From Amyelois transitella (taxonomy: Eukaryota > Arthropoda > Insecta > Lepidoptera > Pyralidae): a DNA stretch of 64,000 nt. Shown here one piece after another: positions 1 through 14,700 of the stretch (position 1 is the first letter of the stretch; each line of letters starts with the position of its first letter). Under the pieces are notes generated by a model, which had not been told where the DNA came from, did no database searches, and worked only from the letters and a program-made list of their open reading frames with translations. The stretch is from NCBI RefSeq assembly GCF_032362555.1, contig NC_083518.1, forward strand, positions 6,026,501 to 6,090,500. The letters run 5' to 3'. The position numbers were made by a program, and so were the translations under genes.

Positions 1-1314
1 GGTATAGATATCCCTCCATATCCAAATGTAGATCCTTTTAATTACGATACAATGAAAAACAGTCTTCTGGAACGCCTAGATTCATTCACCTCGGCACCAT
101 TTACGGTTCAAAGAATTTGTGAACTTCTCACTTACCCTCGCAAGCAATACAATAGAGTTGACAAGTTTATGAGAGCTATCGAGAAAAATATTCTAGTAGT
201 AAGTACAAGGGAACCAGGATCACAACGCCACATAGAGGCAGAAAATGGTGAGGCTATGGAACCTATTGTAAATGGATCAGACAATAATTCTGAATACAAT
301 GTGGATGTTGAGATGGAAGATATGGCGTGGAAAGAGAATACGGAACAACAGAAGCAACATGACCCAGAACCACAACCTGGCTCATCTGATTCTCATATAA
401 CAGTACATGATATTGAAGAGAGACTGATGGCTAAAGAAACTCCTATGGATGGGCAAGAGAAAGTTAATACTCAATATGAGTCTGTTACACCACCAGAACT
501 TAGTTCAAGCCAGGACACAGCAACTGAGGAATTGAAAGATACTTCCAGTGTTACAGAAGATAATCCATGTGTACCAACAATTGAAAGTTCCTCAATAAAT
601 GAAACTGCTGATATTCAGAAAACCAGCGAGAAACCAAAAGCTGATATAGAAATGAAAGCAGAGGAAGGATTATCACCACCAGCTGGACTGGTCATACCTG
701 AAATTCAAATCAATAATGTTGAGATGACTGAACAAGAACTAAATGAGCAGACAGAAAGCATTGACATTAAAGTTGCTGATGAGAAGGAAAAGCCAGTTGA
801 AGGTGAAATGAATTCTGAAAGTAAGTCAAATGAAAATTTGGTACCCTCTAACATTGATGAAAGTAGTTCAGACTCAAATAAAGAAGAAACAGAGCCAAAA
901 TTGATATCTGAAGTGTCAACATCTAGTGAAGAGAGTTCTTCTTCTAGTGACATAACTGATGGTAACAGCAATTCTCCTAAGACTGAAGATACTCCTTTAG
1001 AGATCCAAGAAGAGTCTAATCAATCTGATGCTCCTGCAGAAAGTAGTGATAATGATACTGCAGTGATCACACCGGCCACAGAAGAAAATGATGAAACACC
1101 TTCTAAAGCAACAATTCAGTCTGATAATTATTCTATATCTGATGTGAATTCAGAATTACCACAGCCTCCTGAAGAAATTAAAGTTATAGAGAAAAGTGAT
1201 GAACCTCCTGAAACTCCCACAGAGATTAAGGAAACTAATGAGGAGGAGCCTGTTAAAGATTCTATAGAGCAAAAGGCTGAAAACGCTGAGACAGATAATT
1301 TGACTTCATCGTAA
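1..1314 (+). CDS. PPP4R2: Serine/threonine-protein phosphatase 4 regulatory subunit 2, last exon (5' end outside window)
   Basis: The reading frame is open from base 1 (GIDIPPYPNVDPFNYDT) to the TAA at 1312-1314, giving 437 visible residues. The first ~75 match the end of the conserved PPP4R2 core, including PFTVQRICELLTYPRKQY and the segment DKFMRAIEKNILVVS. The rest is a low-complexity acidic tail rich in Glu, Ser, Asp and Thr, usual for this family and poorly conserved. The product is the targeting subunit of the PP4 phosphatase complex, acting in the nucleus and at centrosomes, in DNA-damage dephosphorylation and snRNP maturation in other animals (family knowledge). The true N terminus and upstream exons lie left of the window. 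An AATAAA at 1600-1605 and another at 2245-2250 are candidate poly(A) signals. The gene converges with the acyl-CoA synthetase on the other strand. Confidence 0.9.
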   Translation, partial: GIDIPPYPNVDPFNYDTMKNSLLERLDSFTSAPFTVQRICELLTYPRKQYNRVDKFMRAIEKNILVVSTREPGSQRHIEAENGEAMEPIVNGSDNNSEYNVDVEMEDMAWKENTEQQKQHDPEPQPGSSDSHITVHDIEERLMAKETPMDGQEKVNTQYESVTPPELSSSQDTATEELKDTSSVTEDNPCVPTIESSSINETADIQKTSEKPKADIEMKAEEGLSPPAGLVIPEIQINNVEMTEQELNEQTESIDIKVADEKEKPVEGEMNSESKSNENLVPSNIDESSSDSNKEETEPKLISEVSTSSEESSSSSDITDGNSNSPKTEDTPLEIQEESNQSDAPAESSDNDTAVITPATEENDETPSKATIQSDNYSISDVNSELPQPPEEIKVIEKSDEPPETPTEIKETNEEEPVKDSIEQKAENAETDNLTSS

Positions 1315-2793
1315 GTGGATAATTTGTAGTTTTTTTTACTAAATTTTCATTAGAAATTGACTACAAGAACAGTAATAATAATAGCTTACATACAGAATTG
1401 ACAATCCTCTGATTGTATTCAGATGTTTCACTGCCTTAGATAAGGAATCAAATCAATCAAATAGGAAAAATTGAAATAGTGAAAATTGTAAATGGCATTA
1501 TGTACAAATGGCACAATTGTGAACACAAATGCCATTGATTGAATAACTGCAAATCAGTAGTATGTGGTATGTTCTACTACTTCTATTAATAATATGTTTA
1601 ATAAAGAGCATTTTACATTAGTGATTAAAAAAAATTAAATTTTATTGCTTACTTATTGCTATTTAACATTCAACAGTTAACTTTTTGTGTCCACCGATTA
1701 ACATCTATACTAATGTTATAAAGCTGAAGAGTTTGTTTGTTTGAACGCGCTAATCTCAAGAACTACTGGTTCTTTTAGAAAAATTCTTTTTGCGTTAAAT
1801 AGACCATTTATCAAGGAAGGCTTAAGGCTATATAACATCACGCTACAACTATAAGGAGCATAGAAATAATGGAAATGTGAAAAAAATGGGGAAAATTATT
1901 CATACTCGAGGGCTTGAATTATGCCCGAAATAACTATTTTACGCGGACCAAGTCGCGGGCACAGCTAGTCTTAACTATAAGTATTCTCTTTCCTCTGTTT
2001 TTGACGCAATTAAAACCAAAAGTTTGAGTTTGTCGCAATGTGTACTATTGGCTGTATGCCAGTTGTGATTGTTTCTTTGTGAAGTATTAAATTGTAAATC
2101 AATAACATCGTAATGTTCAAATCAAATTAAGTGTATACTTTTAATAGTGAATCCACCTTTATAGGTGGATTCAAAAAAAGTATCATTTCACATTTAGATA
2201 CAATTAAGATCTCAGAATTTCTTGGAAGTATTGTTTTGTAAGCAAATAAAATGTTTGAAAAAGACATGACTATGATTTTATACTTTGTATGTGAAAATTA
2301 AATTAGCATAAAATTCAAAACCTCGTTGTTTTATTCAATGAAACAATTTTATTTTGGAAAACTTAAGCTTTATTTTCTATTTATACAAAATATAACATTT
2401 AAAAACATTATCTATTAAAAAAATAAAACATTTCTAATATAGAAATCCTAAACCTTAATAATTCTTTTTCTACATTGTACTATTCACCTATTTACAATTT
2501 CGTGAAAGTATTTACAATACACACTATTATCACCATGTGCTTTGAACTTGATCTAGAAAATAAACTATTTAAAAAAGATATTGCACAGCAAGAAGTCACC
2601 ACGCCTATGACGGATGGGTAGGGTAGACCGGACCATTGGTCTCTGTATAATCCATAGTATTCCAAGTTGTAGAAATCATAAAGACGCATCCTTATCAAAT
2701 TATTTTACCCCAGCTGGCAGAAGTATCAATTCATACAAATATGCTAACTATGTCTCGACACACTTTTCAATACTTTGCTACATAACAATTAAT
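1315..2793. other. Convergent 3' intergenic region: PPP4R2 3'UTR, Helitron, acyl-CoA synthetase 3'UTR
   Basis: No coding sequence is seen. It holds the PPP4R2 3'UTR with AATAAA at 1600-1605 and 2245-2250, a 265 bp Helitron at 1704-1968, and on the minus strand candidate poly(A) signals for the acyl-CoA synthetase (AATAAA read on minus at 2369-2374 and 2348-2353). Confidence 0.6.
1704..1968 (+). mobile_element. Non-autonomous Helitron, complete
   Basis: It begins with TCTATACTAATGTTATAAAG and ends in CTAG, sitting between a host A (1703) and T (1969), the Helitron insertion signature. A GC-rich hairpin (ACGCGGACC...GTCGCGGG) lies about 15 bases before the end. The same element recurs at 38335-38588. 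There is no coding capacity. Confidence 0.85.
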
Positions 2794-5700
2794 TTATTTC
2801 TTAGATTTGCCGAACACTTTCAGTTCGTTTCTCATGATCTTTCCGGCTGCGTTTCTCGGGATGTCGTCTATGAAGGCGACTCCTCCCTCTAGGTGCTTGT
2901 ACTTGGTCAGTTTTTGAGCAACGAGGTCGTACACTTGTTTCTCAGTCAGTTTGTGATTGGGTTTGAGCACAACGAATGCTTTGGGCACTTCTCCGGCGAG
3001 AGCGTCCGGCATACCGACCACAGCTACATCGGCCACTTCGGGCAACTCCATAATCACGCTTTCTATCTCTGTAGGAGACACCTGCAAAGAAATTGTTAAC
3101 ACTTTAAATATCTTCCATCAAAATAATAAACCCTAGTCTTCCAGAATACCATGCTAAAATACAGTTTCTATTGTGATTCGCAATTATCCTATCGTATTTC
3201 CTAGGCATTATAAACTACTATACTACTGTTGACAAACCCAAAAAAATTAAAAATTGAAAGTGCAGCGCAATGTAATCTAAGTCTCATTTAGGGCTACACC
3301 ATAGAAATTGGAATAATAAAGTAGTACTATATCATTCCGAATATTATATTATTTCTATGGTGTACCTAAACAAAATTTCAGCAAAACTATTTCTTCTTTT
3401 ATCTTAGTTTTGTTCAGATTCAAATACAAACCTGGTTTCCCTTGACTTTGATGAGCTCCTTCGTTCTGTCAACGATGTAGAAGTAGTGGTCTTCGTCATA
3501 GAACGCAACGTCACCAGTATGCAGCCAACCTTCGCTGTCTATGGTCTCCTTGGTTGCCGCCTCGTTTTTCCAGTAGCCTTTCATTATCTGAATTAATGAT
3601 GTAAGTAAATTTTTGTTCAGTAACAGTTCAAGTTGGTAGGTACAACGGAATTCGGAGGAGAGTTATATAGTAAGGTTAAAAAAGTTCCAAGATCGGTCAG
3701 ATCCCAAGTATAAAGTCGTCTGTATGCTTGACAACCTTTTCGCTTATACACACAATCCATATACTTCGACACATATAATTTCAGACCACCATTCTCAAGT
3801 GAATCCTTCCGCGCATTCGCACGTCGCACCAGTCTCTCCCGTCAACGTGACATCATCAGCATACATAAGTAGCCACGGCGGCTGCTCATGGGTGTCTCTA
3901 ATGCTTTTAGACACCTCGTCCAATATCACACTGAACAGAAATAGACTGAAGACCGAGCTTTGCTGGACCCCGACTGAGACGGGAAAGGGCTTAATGTCAC
4001 CAACAACAGTCCTAACCAAAGAATTGGAATCACGGTACATGTCGCGGATTATATCAATACATCACGCCAAGTTGATCAGTCGCTCGCTCGGTCAATTACA
4101 ATACTACTACTCTACTTATTGCATGGAAAATATTCTCTTGTTTGACATGTCTTACCTGAGGTCCTTTCAACAACAGTTCCCCAGATTTATGAGGCCCCAG
4201 CATCTCTCCGTTGGTAAGAGACACCACTCTTCCTTGCGTGCTGCTGATAAGTTGTCCCACTGACCCCACTTTGCTAAAGGGGTAGATGTAAGGCGTCATT
4301 AAAGTCACGGGCGAACTCTCGGTCATGCCGTAGCCTGTGGAAGGAATTTCCTTTTTTAATAATTGGATTTATTTCCCAAAGAAAATTATATGTTACTGGT
4401 AAGAAACGAAGGGTAAGAGTCGCAACAAGCACCTACGAGTATTTATTTTTTCTGATGGAGCAGTGAAATACCACATCGCTTTAAAACTGTCACACATGTT
4501 TTATTTTACTACATATGCAACAGTAGGTACTTCTGGTATTTAGATATGGGAGCGCATACACCATACATTCTTTGTAAACTTTATATTTTACCTTGCAATA
4601 GCCGAATCTGTTCTTTAGTCTTGTCAACTTTCAGCAGGAACTTTTCTAACATGCTGTCAGTAGTAGGGGCGGCCCCTACCATGATCGTGGTGACTGATTG
4701 CAGATGTTCCTTCTTCACCAGCGGGTGGGTGGCGAGGAATGCCAGGAGAGAGGGCACCACGAATAATGTGCATGGCTGGTATTTCACTAGGCATTTCAGG
4801 TAGTCTTCCGATGTGAACCTGAGGAAGAAAGTAAATTTGTTAGGCAGTTATTAGGTATATCAATGTTTATCCAACTGCAGGGCTATATTTGTTTTTTCAC
4901 TATTTGATATCTAATGTACCTACTAGTTTCATTATTTACTTAATAATTACTTTTCTATAGATCATTATAAATTTTTCTAGTTTTTTTTATATTTTTAAAC
5001 CTTAGCACACATCATATGCCCATACGGTCGTAGATATTATACGGTCTCTGTAAAATTACATGTTTGTACGACATTTATTAATTTTCTTACCTAGGCATAG
5101 AGACGACGTGGTATCCCAGCCTCATATTATTATTTAGAATTCCGTTGAATCCGTAAATATGAAAGAAAGGCGGTACAGTCAACACCACATCACATTTTCC
5201 TGAAAAAAACCAAACATTATTAGGTAAATAAAAAAATAAAAAAATTGATCATGATTCCAATCTACTTTTACAAAAACGTCTACAAAATGAAAATCTTGTA
5301 ATATTATAAACAAGGAAATTTAATACTTTCTATTGTAGATATCCGCCTAGCTTTTGCTGATACGAGATATTAGATATGTCACAGAAATTTGATAAATATT
5401 AAATAAGTTTTTCGAACATATACAATTCATACTTAACGACTTTTAAAAACGTTTAATTCGTGTGGTCTATGTAAACCGGAATAAGAATTTCGCTTCACTT
5501 TTGCGGACTGTTGCAATCATTTGGCAAGACCGTCATACGATTAATAGCCGACGGCAGTAATGAAAATAGGCACAGATAATGTCAACTATGCTAGTTTGTC
5601 TTACAAAATGTCTGACCGAATGTAAAACAATTACTTTTTAAACATTAAAATTTATGAAAGTGGTCGAGATCGCGAAGCTAAAAATGTGCTGGGCTCGTAT

Positions 5701-8700
5701 TATATATATAAATACCTATATGAGATAAGCTAGATTTGCTATTTCTCATCGTATCTTATTCTTCTCAGCTGTTTGCTTCAAAACTCAGTATCAGCTTTTA
5801 TATGAAAATTGCGCAAGACTTTTTATTATTTATTTCTCCTTACAACGCTTATCAACACTTTAATCTTTTTAGACAGTACAGACAGGATACATTTTTATCA
5901 AATATACCTAACATGTCAAATTAATCACCTTTTTAATCGTGAAAGAACGCAGTGTCATTAGCATCATAGGATTACAATGATAAAGGCGTCGCGGTTACGG
6001 ATATTACCACTCGGGGTGGTCTGTGTTTCTAAAAAAATATTTTACTAGCTATTTTCCACGACTAGCTATTTTTTGGGTATTAACCTAGTCTGCATTGAGG
6101 GAACCATCGTGGAAAATAGCATTCATCTCGAGTCCCAATAATTCCCAAGATCTAGAAGCCTACATCGTCAGGCGTTTACCAAAATTCTTAATATTATGTC
6201 AGTAAGCGGTTTAATTTTATGGTCTTCAACTTTGTTTATTTAACAGAATACGTTTACCAATATTTCCCCTAGAAGTCCATTTTTGCGTTACTTCATTTAA
6301 TTGTACTGACTCATTTAATTCTAGTTTATTACCTTTCTCCCCGTTATATTTCATGATCTTCGGCACTTGCACCTGCTTGATGTTGGAAACTAGGTTCTTG
6401 TGCGTCAACATGACTCCCTTGGGCATACCCGTGGTGCCACTGGAGTAGGGAATCAGGCAGACGTCATCGCTGTTCACGGTCGGAAGGTCAGCCTTGTGGT
6501 CACCCATCAGCAGAGACCGGAGACCGAAGATACCTGCGTTTAAAATATATATTTATGGTTGTTTTATGGTTAAGTACAGTGAGCACTGTGTGAGTGCTTT
6601 CCTCTTGTCCTGTAATCCTCTAATTTGTCATTATAAATGTTACTTAGGTAGTGCAATTTTAATTAAAATACACAAGCCGATTTCATAATATGAAAAATCT
6701 GAACTCAATAAGATGCTATTGACTAATCATATGATAAAAATAAATCGTACGACAACTTTCCAAAGTAGGGATTCGAGTTATGGAAGTACGGTCACTCAGA
6801 CAAGTATACCTTCGATACGTCTATGATAAACAGGTGTTATTGCCTTTCTATGTGGGTCATTGTACCAATATACTGAGGGAAGTAAAGGTGGGCGCGTTCT
6901 GTATGTGGGTCAAGTGCGACCTTTGCCTTTGACGGACTTTGTACCGCGGTAAACTATCGCGGGCATTACCTAACCGGAGGAATTTAACGAAATCAATTAG
7001 TGTACGTCAGTGACACATATTCCTTGTCCAAATGAATTTTGTGGTCTGAATAGGTGACTTCTTTTTAAGTAAAGGTAGTTGGCACCTACCTATACTTAAA
7101 ATCCTATGTTTTGTTTTTAAAAGTTACTATTAATAGCCTATTTAACGTAGAGGAATGGTTAATAATACAAAGATGAGAGATGAGATTTATAAACGAGATT
7201 ATTCTACGGCTACGGCTACCCATGCATTTTTTGAGCATCCCGCCAAATCATGTGGCCATAGACACCTACATACACTATAGTATAGTGACTATACTTTTAA
7301 AATTTAGTTTAAAATAAGTACAATCACGAACACGAACAAACAAGTAGGTGTGGCTTGATTGACTTATTCAAAACAAATATTATCTTTTATGCCACTTATC
7401 TACCGTTAATCTTTTATTAGTGAATGCAGACAGGATACAAAATTATCAGTTGTGGACGTCATTAATCACCCATAATCTGTCGAAAACGCAGTATCATCGC
7501 AGCATATAATTATGATCAAAGGACAAGGTGTTGAAGCCATAGAGATAAAAACTCGAGGAGGTCTGTGTAGTTTAGGTATTTTAAATTTAGTAAAACAATG
7601 CCAAAGACAATCTCTTAATCATACAAAAGTCACCAATCGAGTGATAGAAAGGCTGAAACCCACTTGTATACCTACAGTGACTTACTAACTTTTTTACACA
7701 ACACTGTAGAATAAGGCCAATTTATCTCTTCTTAAAAGTACCTACCTAGATAAAATAACAAGACGACGAGGAAAAATCTTACAAAGATCTAAGAACCATA
7801 CTTGTCATCGTTTTCGTCATGGAATTATTAAAATAAACAAAAAAATTGAGTCGAAAGTCATCATGGTTTCATGTTTACTGAAAACAATTGGCGTATTGTA
7901 CTTTGTACCGTTCTATTGGTATTTACATCGAACTAATAAAGATAAGTGACACATTAAATGAAGTGACCGTCTCTAAATTAAACCTGACCGTGTACATTGG
8001 ACTCCCATCAATGTTGATTAAAATAAACCCTATTTCTGCACATTCTACATATAAAAATCCCGACCTAACGTAACGTGATCTATATCATTTTCAAATCGGT
8101 ATTTTGGTGTCTGCAAGCTATCTAGCCCTTTAGATTATAGTAAATTATTGTTTTAATAATTTAAGTAATATGTGTTATTCTAAGTAATGCGTACGATTAA
8201 GTTGTAGAAATTAAAATACCCAAGTGTCACACAGTGAGAGCAGGTACCGTAGATTTTCCCCAATATTTTATAATACACATGTAAATAGATAAGATCGAGA
8301 TAACAAGAATACGTTATCATTCGAATAAGAGGGGCGTTGCTCGGCAATCATCAGAAAATTATTACTTCATAAATTAGCTTTTTTGTTCAAACAAAAAAGC
8401 TAATTTATGAAAGTTATAATTTTCTTCTCTATCTTATCGATTTTGACATATCGAACATATTTTTTATCGAAACAAATATCTACCTAAAACGTAACGTCGT
8501 CTCCCCACCGTTTTTCTTTTTTAACCGAGGAACTCTAAAAACTATACATGTACGCCACCTACGAAAAGTAAGAAATATGATTTTTGTAATACGAAAATAA
8601 TGTTTTTTGTAATTCGTTCAGTAACTTACATTTTACCTTGACCTTCTACTATTGTCTATTATATCGTGTTAAATATGAACAAGAAGTATGTACCTGTAAT

Positions 8701-11700
8701 ATTCTCTATTGAAAGACTGATTGTACCAAAGATATATTTATTTCAAACCCCGAAAAATTTTATGTAGTTAAATGGCATTTAATGAGTTGCTTAATGACAC
8801 TTTGTCTGTTCTTTAGATGCAAGAGGTTAAAAGTTATAGATGTATATATTTAGTTTAATTAACCAATCACCAGCGATATTTTTGAGTTAAGCATAGCCTG
8901 CCAGATACCCAGCATGGTGCCAGCATGCTAGCTCAACTCAAAAGCAAAACCGTTAAAGGTGCAAATGAACACACTACAGTGCACCTTCGTGTTGCATAAA
9001 GATCAAAGAGAAAGAGTTGTTAAAATAATTAGAGTATCTCATTAAACTTTTTAACAACAAACATGATTTTGATTATTCGAATCTTCTTAAAATTGTTCGC
9101 TAATCTATGGGATGTATTGATTTAGAATTAAATATTTTTGACACACAAACAAAACACAAACCTTGAGTGCTGTCGTCTTCGCCGCCAACCCAAATGGTTC
9201 CCTTGTAGTCTGGCAGCGATGCTCCCACTTTCTGGGCCACCGGCATGAACATCTCTATAGTGGCGATCGCCTTCACATTGCAGTCCGCGAACTGTCGTTG
9301 CACCTCATCTATACACAATAACCACAGATATTGAAAGAGATAAGACGACATATTATGACTTTTCAAGATTTCAAGCTTAGTTAATGACCCCTGGCCGGGA
9401 TTCGAACACGGGACCTTGTACGTCACATGCAAGCACACTACCACTGCGCCACAAGTGCCCACTATTATACAACAATATATCTACATTTTATTATAACTGT
9501 CTAGACTCTTGTGGTATTGACTCTATAGCAATTCATTCGACTGTTCCTATCAATGTAGGTCTAGCGTACAACTTGTTTAAGAACTGATAATGTTATCCTA
9601 TGTAGGATAAGCGGTACAGTATGTTGATATCTAGACGGTATATTGACCTTTGTTAAAGTGATTATTACTAATAAATCGTCGAGAATATATATATTTGAAC
9701 TGCAATAAACTATCTGATACTTCGTTGAACTGAATAGGTAGCAATAGTATGAAACAAGGGACAAGAGTAGGGCTGTCATTAGTTATTAAAGTAATTCCCA
9801 TAGCAAAGTCACTTGTAAGTTTCTCATGGATACTCCAGTATTTTTCGCATTCTTACTTATACTAATAATATTATAAATGCGAAAGTAAGTTTGATTGTAA
9901 TCTTGTCACGCGTTATATCCTGAACCAATCTTCTTGAAATTAATTACCTACTTGAATATATATAAATAAGAGTCTGGAGAAGATCTTAGGGTAAATATAT
10001 AGTATTTACCCTAAGATCTTAATGAATTGTAAATTTTGGTGGTCGTTTAAACACAAGCCTATACAAAAGTACGCAAAGTAAGTGCAACTAAGTACAGATA
10101 GCGGCCCTCAGAAAGAGCAAAGTCTATGCTGTTACAGTTTACGCGTTTAGTCTGCATACTGCAGTTAGCTACCTACAATACTACCGACGTCTCACGTGTT
10201 CAGATTGTCCTGCTACGAATGGCCCTGACTGATAAAATGCCCATTATAATGACCATAATAACAGATTTACCTGCAGTTAGTATAGCAACAAAGTATGGTT
10301 TATCATCTTAAAAAATAATAGATTTGGTCACGTCACGTGAATGGTATCAAAGTGGAAAGACTACATATTTTTTTAAAATGACAAACATAAAACAATATAT
10401 TTCCAAAACAATATTTTTATACCATGTGCAATATTAGGAATATAAAGACACATAGTAACTATGTTAGATAACGTTGAAACGCCACTATTTTAGCACGCAA
10501 TCGTGATCGGAAGTTTAGCACAAACATCCAAACAAATCAAAGAATAAGTTATTCAACAAAAATATACCTAGGACTTGTGAACAAAATATTTATCAGGTGG
10601 GCGTCGGCCACAAGTACTTTGGGCATTTGCCAGTTGGTAAAATAAATGGTCACACCCCTTTCCGCGTCATATTTGTGATACTGTGACCGCGCGGTGCGGC
10701 AAAAATGGTCCTTCTGTATAGGCTCTCTACTTTCTTCACTCTCGCGTCGTCATAAAACTTCTTTTAAATAGGTTTGAAAGAGGAAGAGAAATAAAAACAC
10801 TTTTACACTTTTGGTTACAAAGGCCTACTTACCAGCTGTATACAAAGGATTGGCGAATGTGACGACTAAGCCAGCCTTCATAGCGCCGTAGATAAGGGCC
10901 GCGAATTCTGGAATGTTCGGCAGAATGAGGCCGATTCGTTCGCCAGGGTTCATCCGCATGGGCCCTAATAGCGCATTCGCACATCTTTCTATCATCATGC
11001 GCAGCATGCCATAATCGTAACCGCGATCTGATACGCCACATGTCTGAAAAATACCAGAAGCAAAAGATGTTAGCATATATACCTACAACTACATACATAT
11101 ATTTTGAGCCAGTTAGTGACTGCCAAATATCTACTTATTTAAAATGACCTAATTGCATACATAATTATAATCGCTCTATGACACTAGCAGGCATAAAGAA
11201 GCCCAAAAAATATTATAACTACCTACTTAGTTATTGGGAGAACTGTAAAGAGAGCGATTTAAATTTTGTATAAAAATACCTACTAAAATGTTTCATTCTA
11301 TCTACCTGATATGCATAATTGCAGATATTACTTAAACATCTGAGTGTGTACACTTGGTTGCCTACTTAGCTCTGTCGCTTCAGAGGTCGGCGTTCACTCC
11401 TTGACAAAGTTACTTCTTTTTTAACTACCAAACCCAAGCTAGACCTATAGTTACGGATAGTTTTTCCTTAGTCGCCTCATTCATATGGTTCTTCCAAGGA
11501 TAGATTTAATTAATTATATATATATATATATTATAATTTGCATATTGTCATACTATTAATGTTATGAAAAATTCATTTCTGAAAATGTGCAAGCAGAAAA
11601 ATCTCTAGGTAATTGCTCGATAATGTCACTTTTACATTATGTAACAGAGCTATCTTTACAGCAAACACCTTGTAAAAACAACTGACGAATCGGACTTTGC

Positions 11701-14700
11701 ATCGTTGCGTAGTCGTACTGAAAATATTCCAGATATATGATAGAACAAAACATATTTCTTTTAATGGGTTTTAAAAAATGCACTATATAAGAAGACAATG
11801 GAATCAAGAATCGGAAGATAAAAGAAGAAAGTAGGTAGGTAGGTCTAGGTAGATACAGGAGTGCGTACCTATGTGTTATCCGGGTGTCGGTCAATTTCAA
11901 AATGTAAACTTAATAAAATCTTTCTGGGATTAATGACCCAGTAACCGTGGGATAGATGTAGATATTTTGTGAAAACATATTCATGAGTGAATGACAAAAA
12001 TAGATTTTCAGTGGCGCGTCGTTGTTTTCGAGTTTCGAAAGATTCAACATGGCAGCATCATAGCAGCTAGGTCGAGTGAAAAAAACAATAATAGAGGAAA
12101 TATTGAAAAGTCCATAGAACTGTTTATCAAATATGAACCCAAGATTATGTTGAATATTTTATAGTTTTAAAACTTTTTATTTATTAAACTCGAATCTAAG
12201 TACGTATCCAACATGATTATGAATAATCAGGTAGGTAAGGTAGGTAATACCTAGGTAAAGTACCAAGGTTTTATTTTCTTTAGTTACTATTTTAAGACCT
12301 ACCTACATGCATAACTCGTATATATACGAGTTATACATAATATTAAACTGTTTTTTTTAGTTGTGACTAAAAAAAATGTTCTTAATTACCATTTCTTTAC
12401 ATAGTCAAAACAAAATTTCGTTATCAACATGATACCACTTAGTTACGTGCTTGTTGTTGTTAGTAATGACGTTATTAAAATATAAAAGTACAAAATATGC
12501 TTATGAAAATATGTTCGTTCACTAAAATAGCTGCTTAAAAGATCGCGGACGTAGCCCAACCTTCGTACAGAAGAACAGAATAAAGTATTTGGCACCAGTT
12601 GACGACAATATCAAAGTTCTATCATTTATTAAACCTATATATAATTGGCATATGTAGATTGTTTTACAGTTCAAAAGACTTGAAGTAAAATAAATCAGTA
12701 CATTAACGCATACTTATATATACTGCGTTCGTCCGGGTGATACCAACCCGGAGATAGATAAAATGTAAAATAAACATTATCACATCCATTCTTTCTTATA
12801 CTTAGTATTATCAGCCCATAAATCTGCCTAATAACAACTTTACATTAGCGGCGAAACCGTTCTTCGGATTTGCCGATTTTTAACTCCCGGAATGAAATGA
12901 CCATGTACAATTGACTCTGAATCGACAAAATTCATTCAGAGTTAAAATTTGTAAGTTGCGGTTTTTTCCCGAATTTGATATTTTTATTCAAAAGTGACTT
13001 TGTTGCCCCATGGATCTACTTCTACCAATGAACTTGGGCGAAATTAAATTTTTTGTATATACATAAATGTACGGTTCGATAGTTATCGTGTTACAAACGT
13101 ACACAAATGTATGTAGGTACATTTATAACAATAACTTTCGAACCGTGCATCTGATTTTGATGAAATTTTAGGAGCAGCCAATAGAATTTTTAAGTTCATA
13201 GGACATCAAAATAGGTCCAACAGTTTTTGAGAAATTCACAATTTCGTAAAAAATAAGTGTTCGCGATATATGTATATGAAGATTATTATTGAAATAAGGA
13301 AACTACCTAATAATAAATTACGTAACTTGAAAAATCTGACTTTGCATGCGTTGCCATGCGTTGTATTTGTAATAAATTTACTTGTACCTACTGATATCAT
13401 GTTTCTTCGACCTTGACTTAGTTTATATGCCAGTCATCGAAATCTATCACACCCCCTCTTTCTTGTAGGTAAATACATACAAATAATTTTACTTTCAATT
13501 TCCTTTATTTTAACCCCATTCAATCTGATAAGTTACAGAAGACAAGTTCCAATTATTTAGAAATTATGAAGTGCATTTCCTTGGTCGCAAAGCGTAGATA
13601 AATCTAATTTTACGTCATCCGCTCAAAACTATTGGGATAGACTCATAGAATTCGGAATAATATAAGACTGCAGATGTGATAAATGTGTCTTCACAACTGA
13701 TGGTAATCACCACCATCAGTCACCATAACAATCATACTCTAATAAGCTTTAAAGAAAACTACTTCACTATGAGTACAAAAACACTTGTGTTATGATGTTA
13801 GTACACATTGATACTACGCTATTTTAAACAGATTAAGTAATACCGAGTGATTAATTTTTAAGGTCGCTTCGCTTGTTTAGTGTTGCTTAACGCCACGATA
13901 ACCAACGATATAGTAAATAAACACTTAAGATACATCTTAAATACCCATAAATTATGAACTATTTGCTTAATAAGCAATGGCTAATAATACTGGACAAGAT
14001 GAAAGACTTATTAAATCTATTCATATATAATAAATACTCAATATCTACGAATAAATAAATTTGAAAACTTTGAAAAACAACACGGTAGGTATAACCATAA
14101 AATATTTGTGTGTTGTAAATGTTACATTTAAACCCTACATGCTCAACAACAAATTAAATTGTGTCTTAAATGTTTAAAATTGAAATATACTTAAGTTACA
14201 AGGAGGCACAAAATTTACATAGAATTTGAAAACGAGTAGGTACATAAGGCTGAGTGCACATTCAAATAAAAATAAAGAGTATTTCGCTAATTTTTTCCCA
14301 TTAGAATGAAACTTCAGGTTGCAACAATTAATTATAAAATGTAAAGATTACCTAATACAAAAATATATATTTTCATCGAATCATCATAGCGTACTGGAAA
14401 GCTGGCTCTAAAAAAAAGAATTGCTAGAAAAGTGATATTCACCTAAATGTAATTATTTACCAAGAAAAACTATTTTCCCAATGCCAGAAGCATTATTCTA
14501 ATATCAGTCTCATATAAATATTCATATCTTGTTGCCAAACATATCTCTCGCTCCACTATCTTAGCCTCAACCTTCAAATAGGGACTATTTATAATTTACT
14601 CTGCATCTACAACACATCTACCGTGTAGACCTTTGCACTGGGAAATAATGCATGTATAATGCATAGCAATTGATTGCCTGCACAGTTTAATTAGATGCAA

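Noticed and set aside
705-971. Antisense ORF in the PPP4R2 acidic tail
   Set aside because: It is the mirror of a low-complexity Glu/Ser coding stretch and has no domain.
5736-5924. Several 60-75 codon ORFs in introns and spacers (for example here, 7888-8073, 10126-10311, 60133-60321)
   Set aside because: Composition follows the AT-rich background and no motif, splice context or homology supports them.
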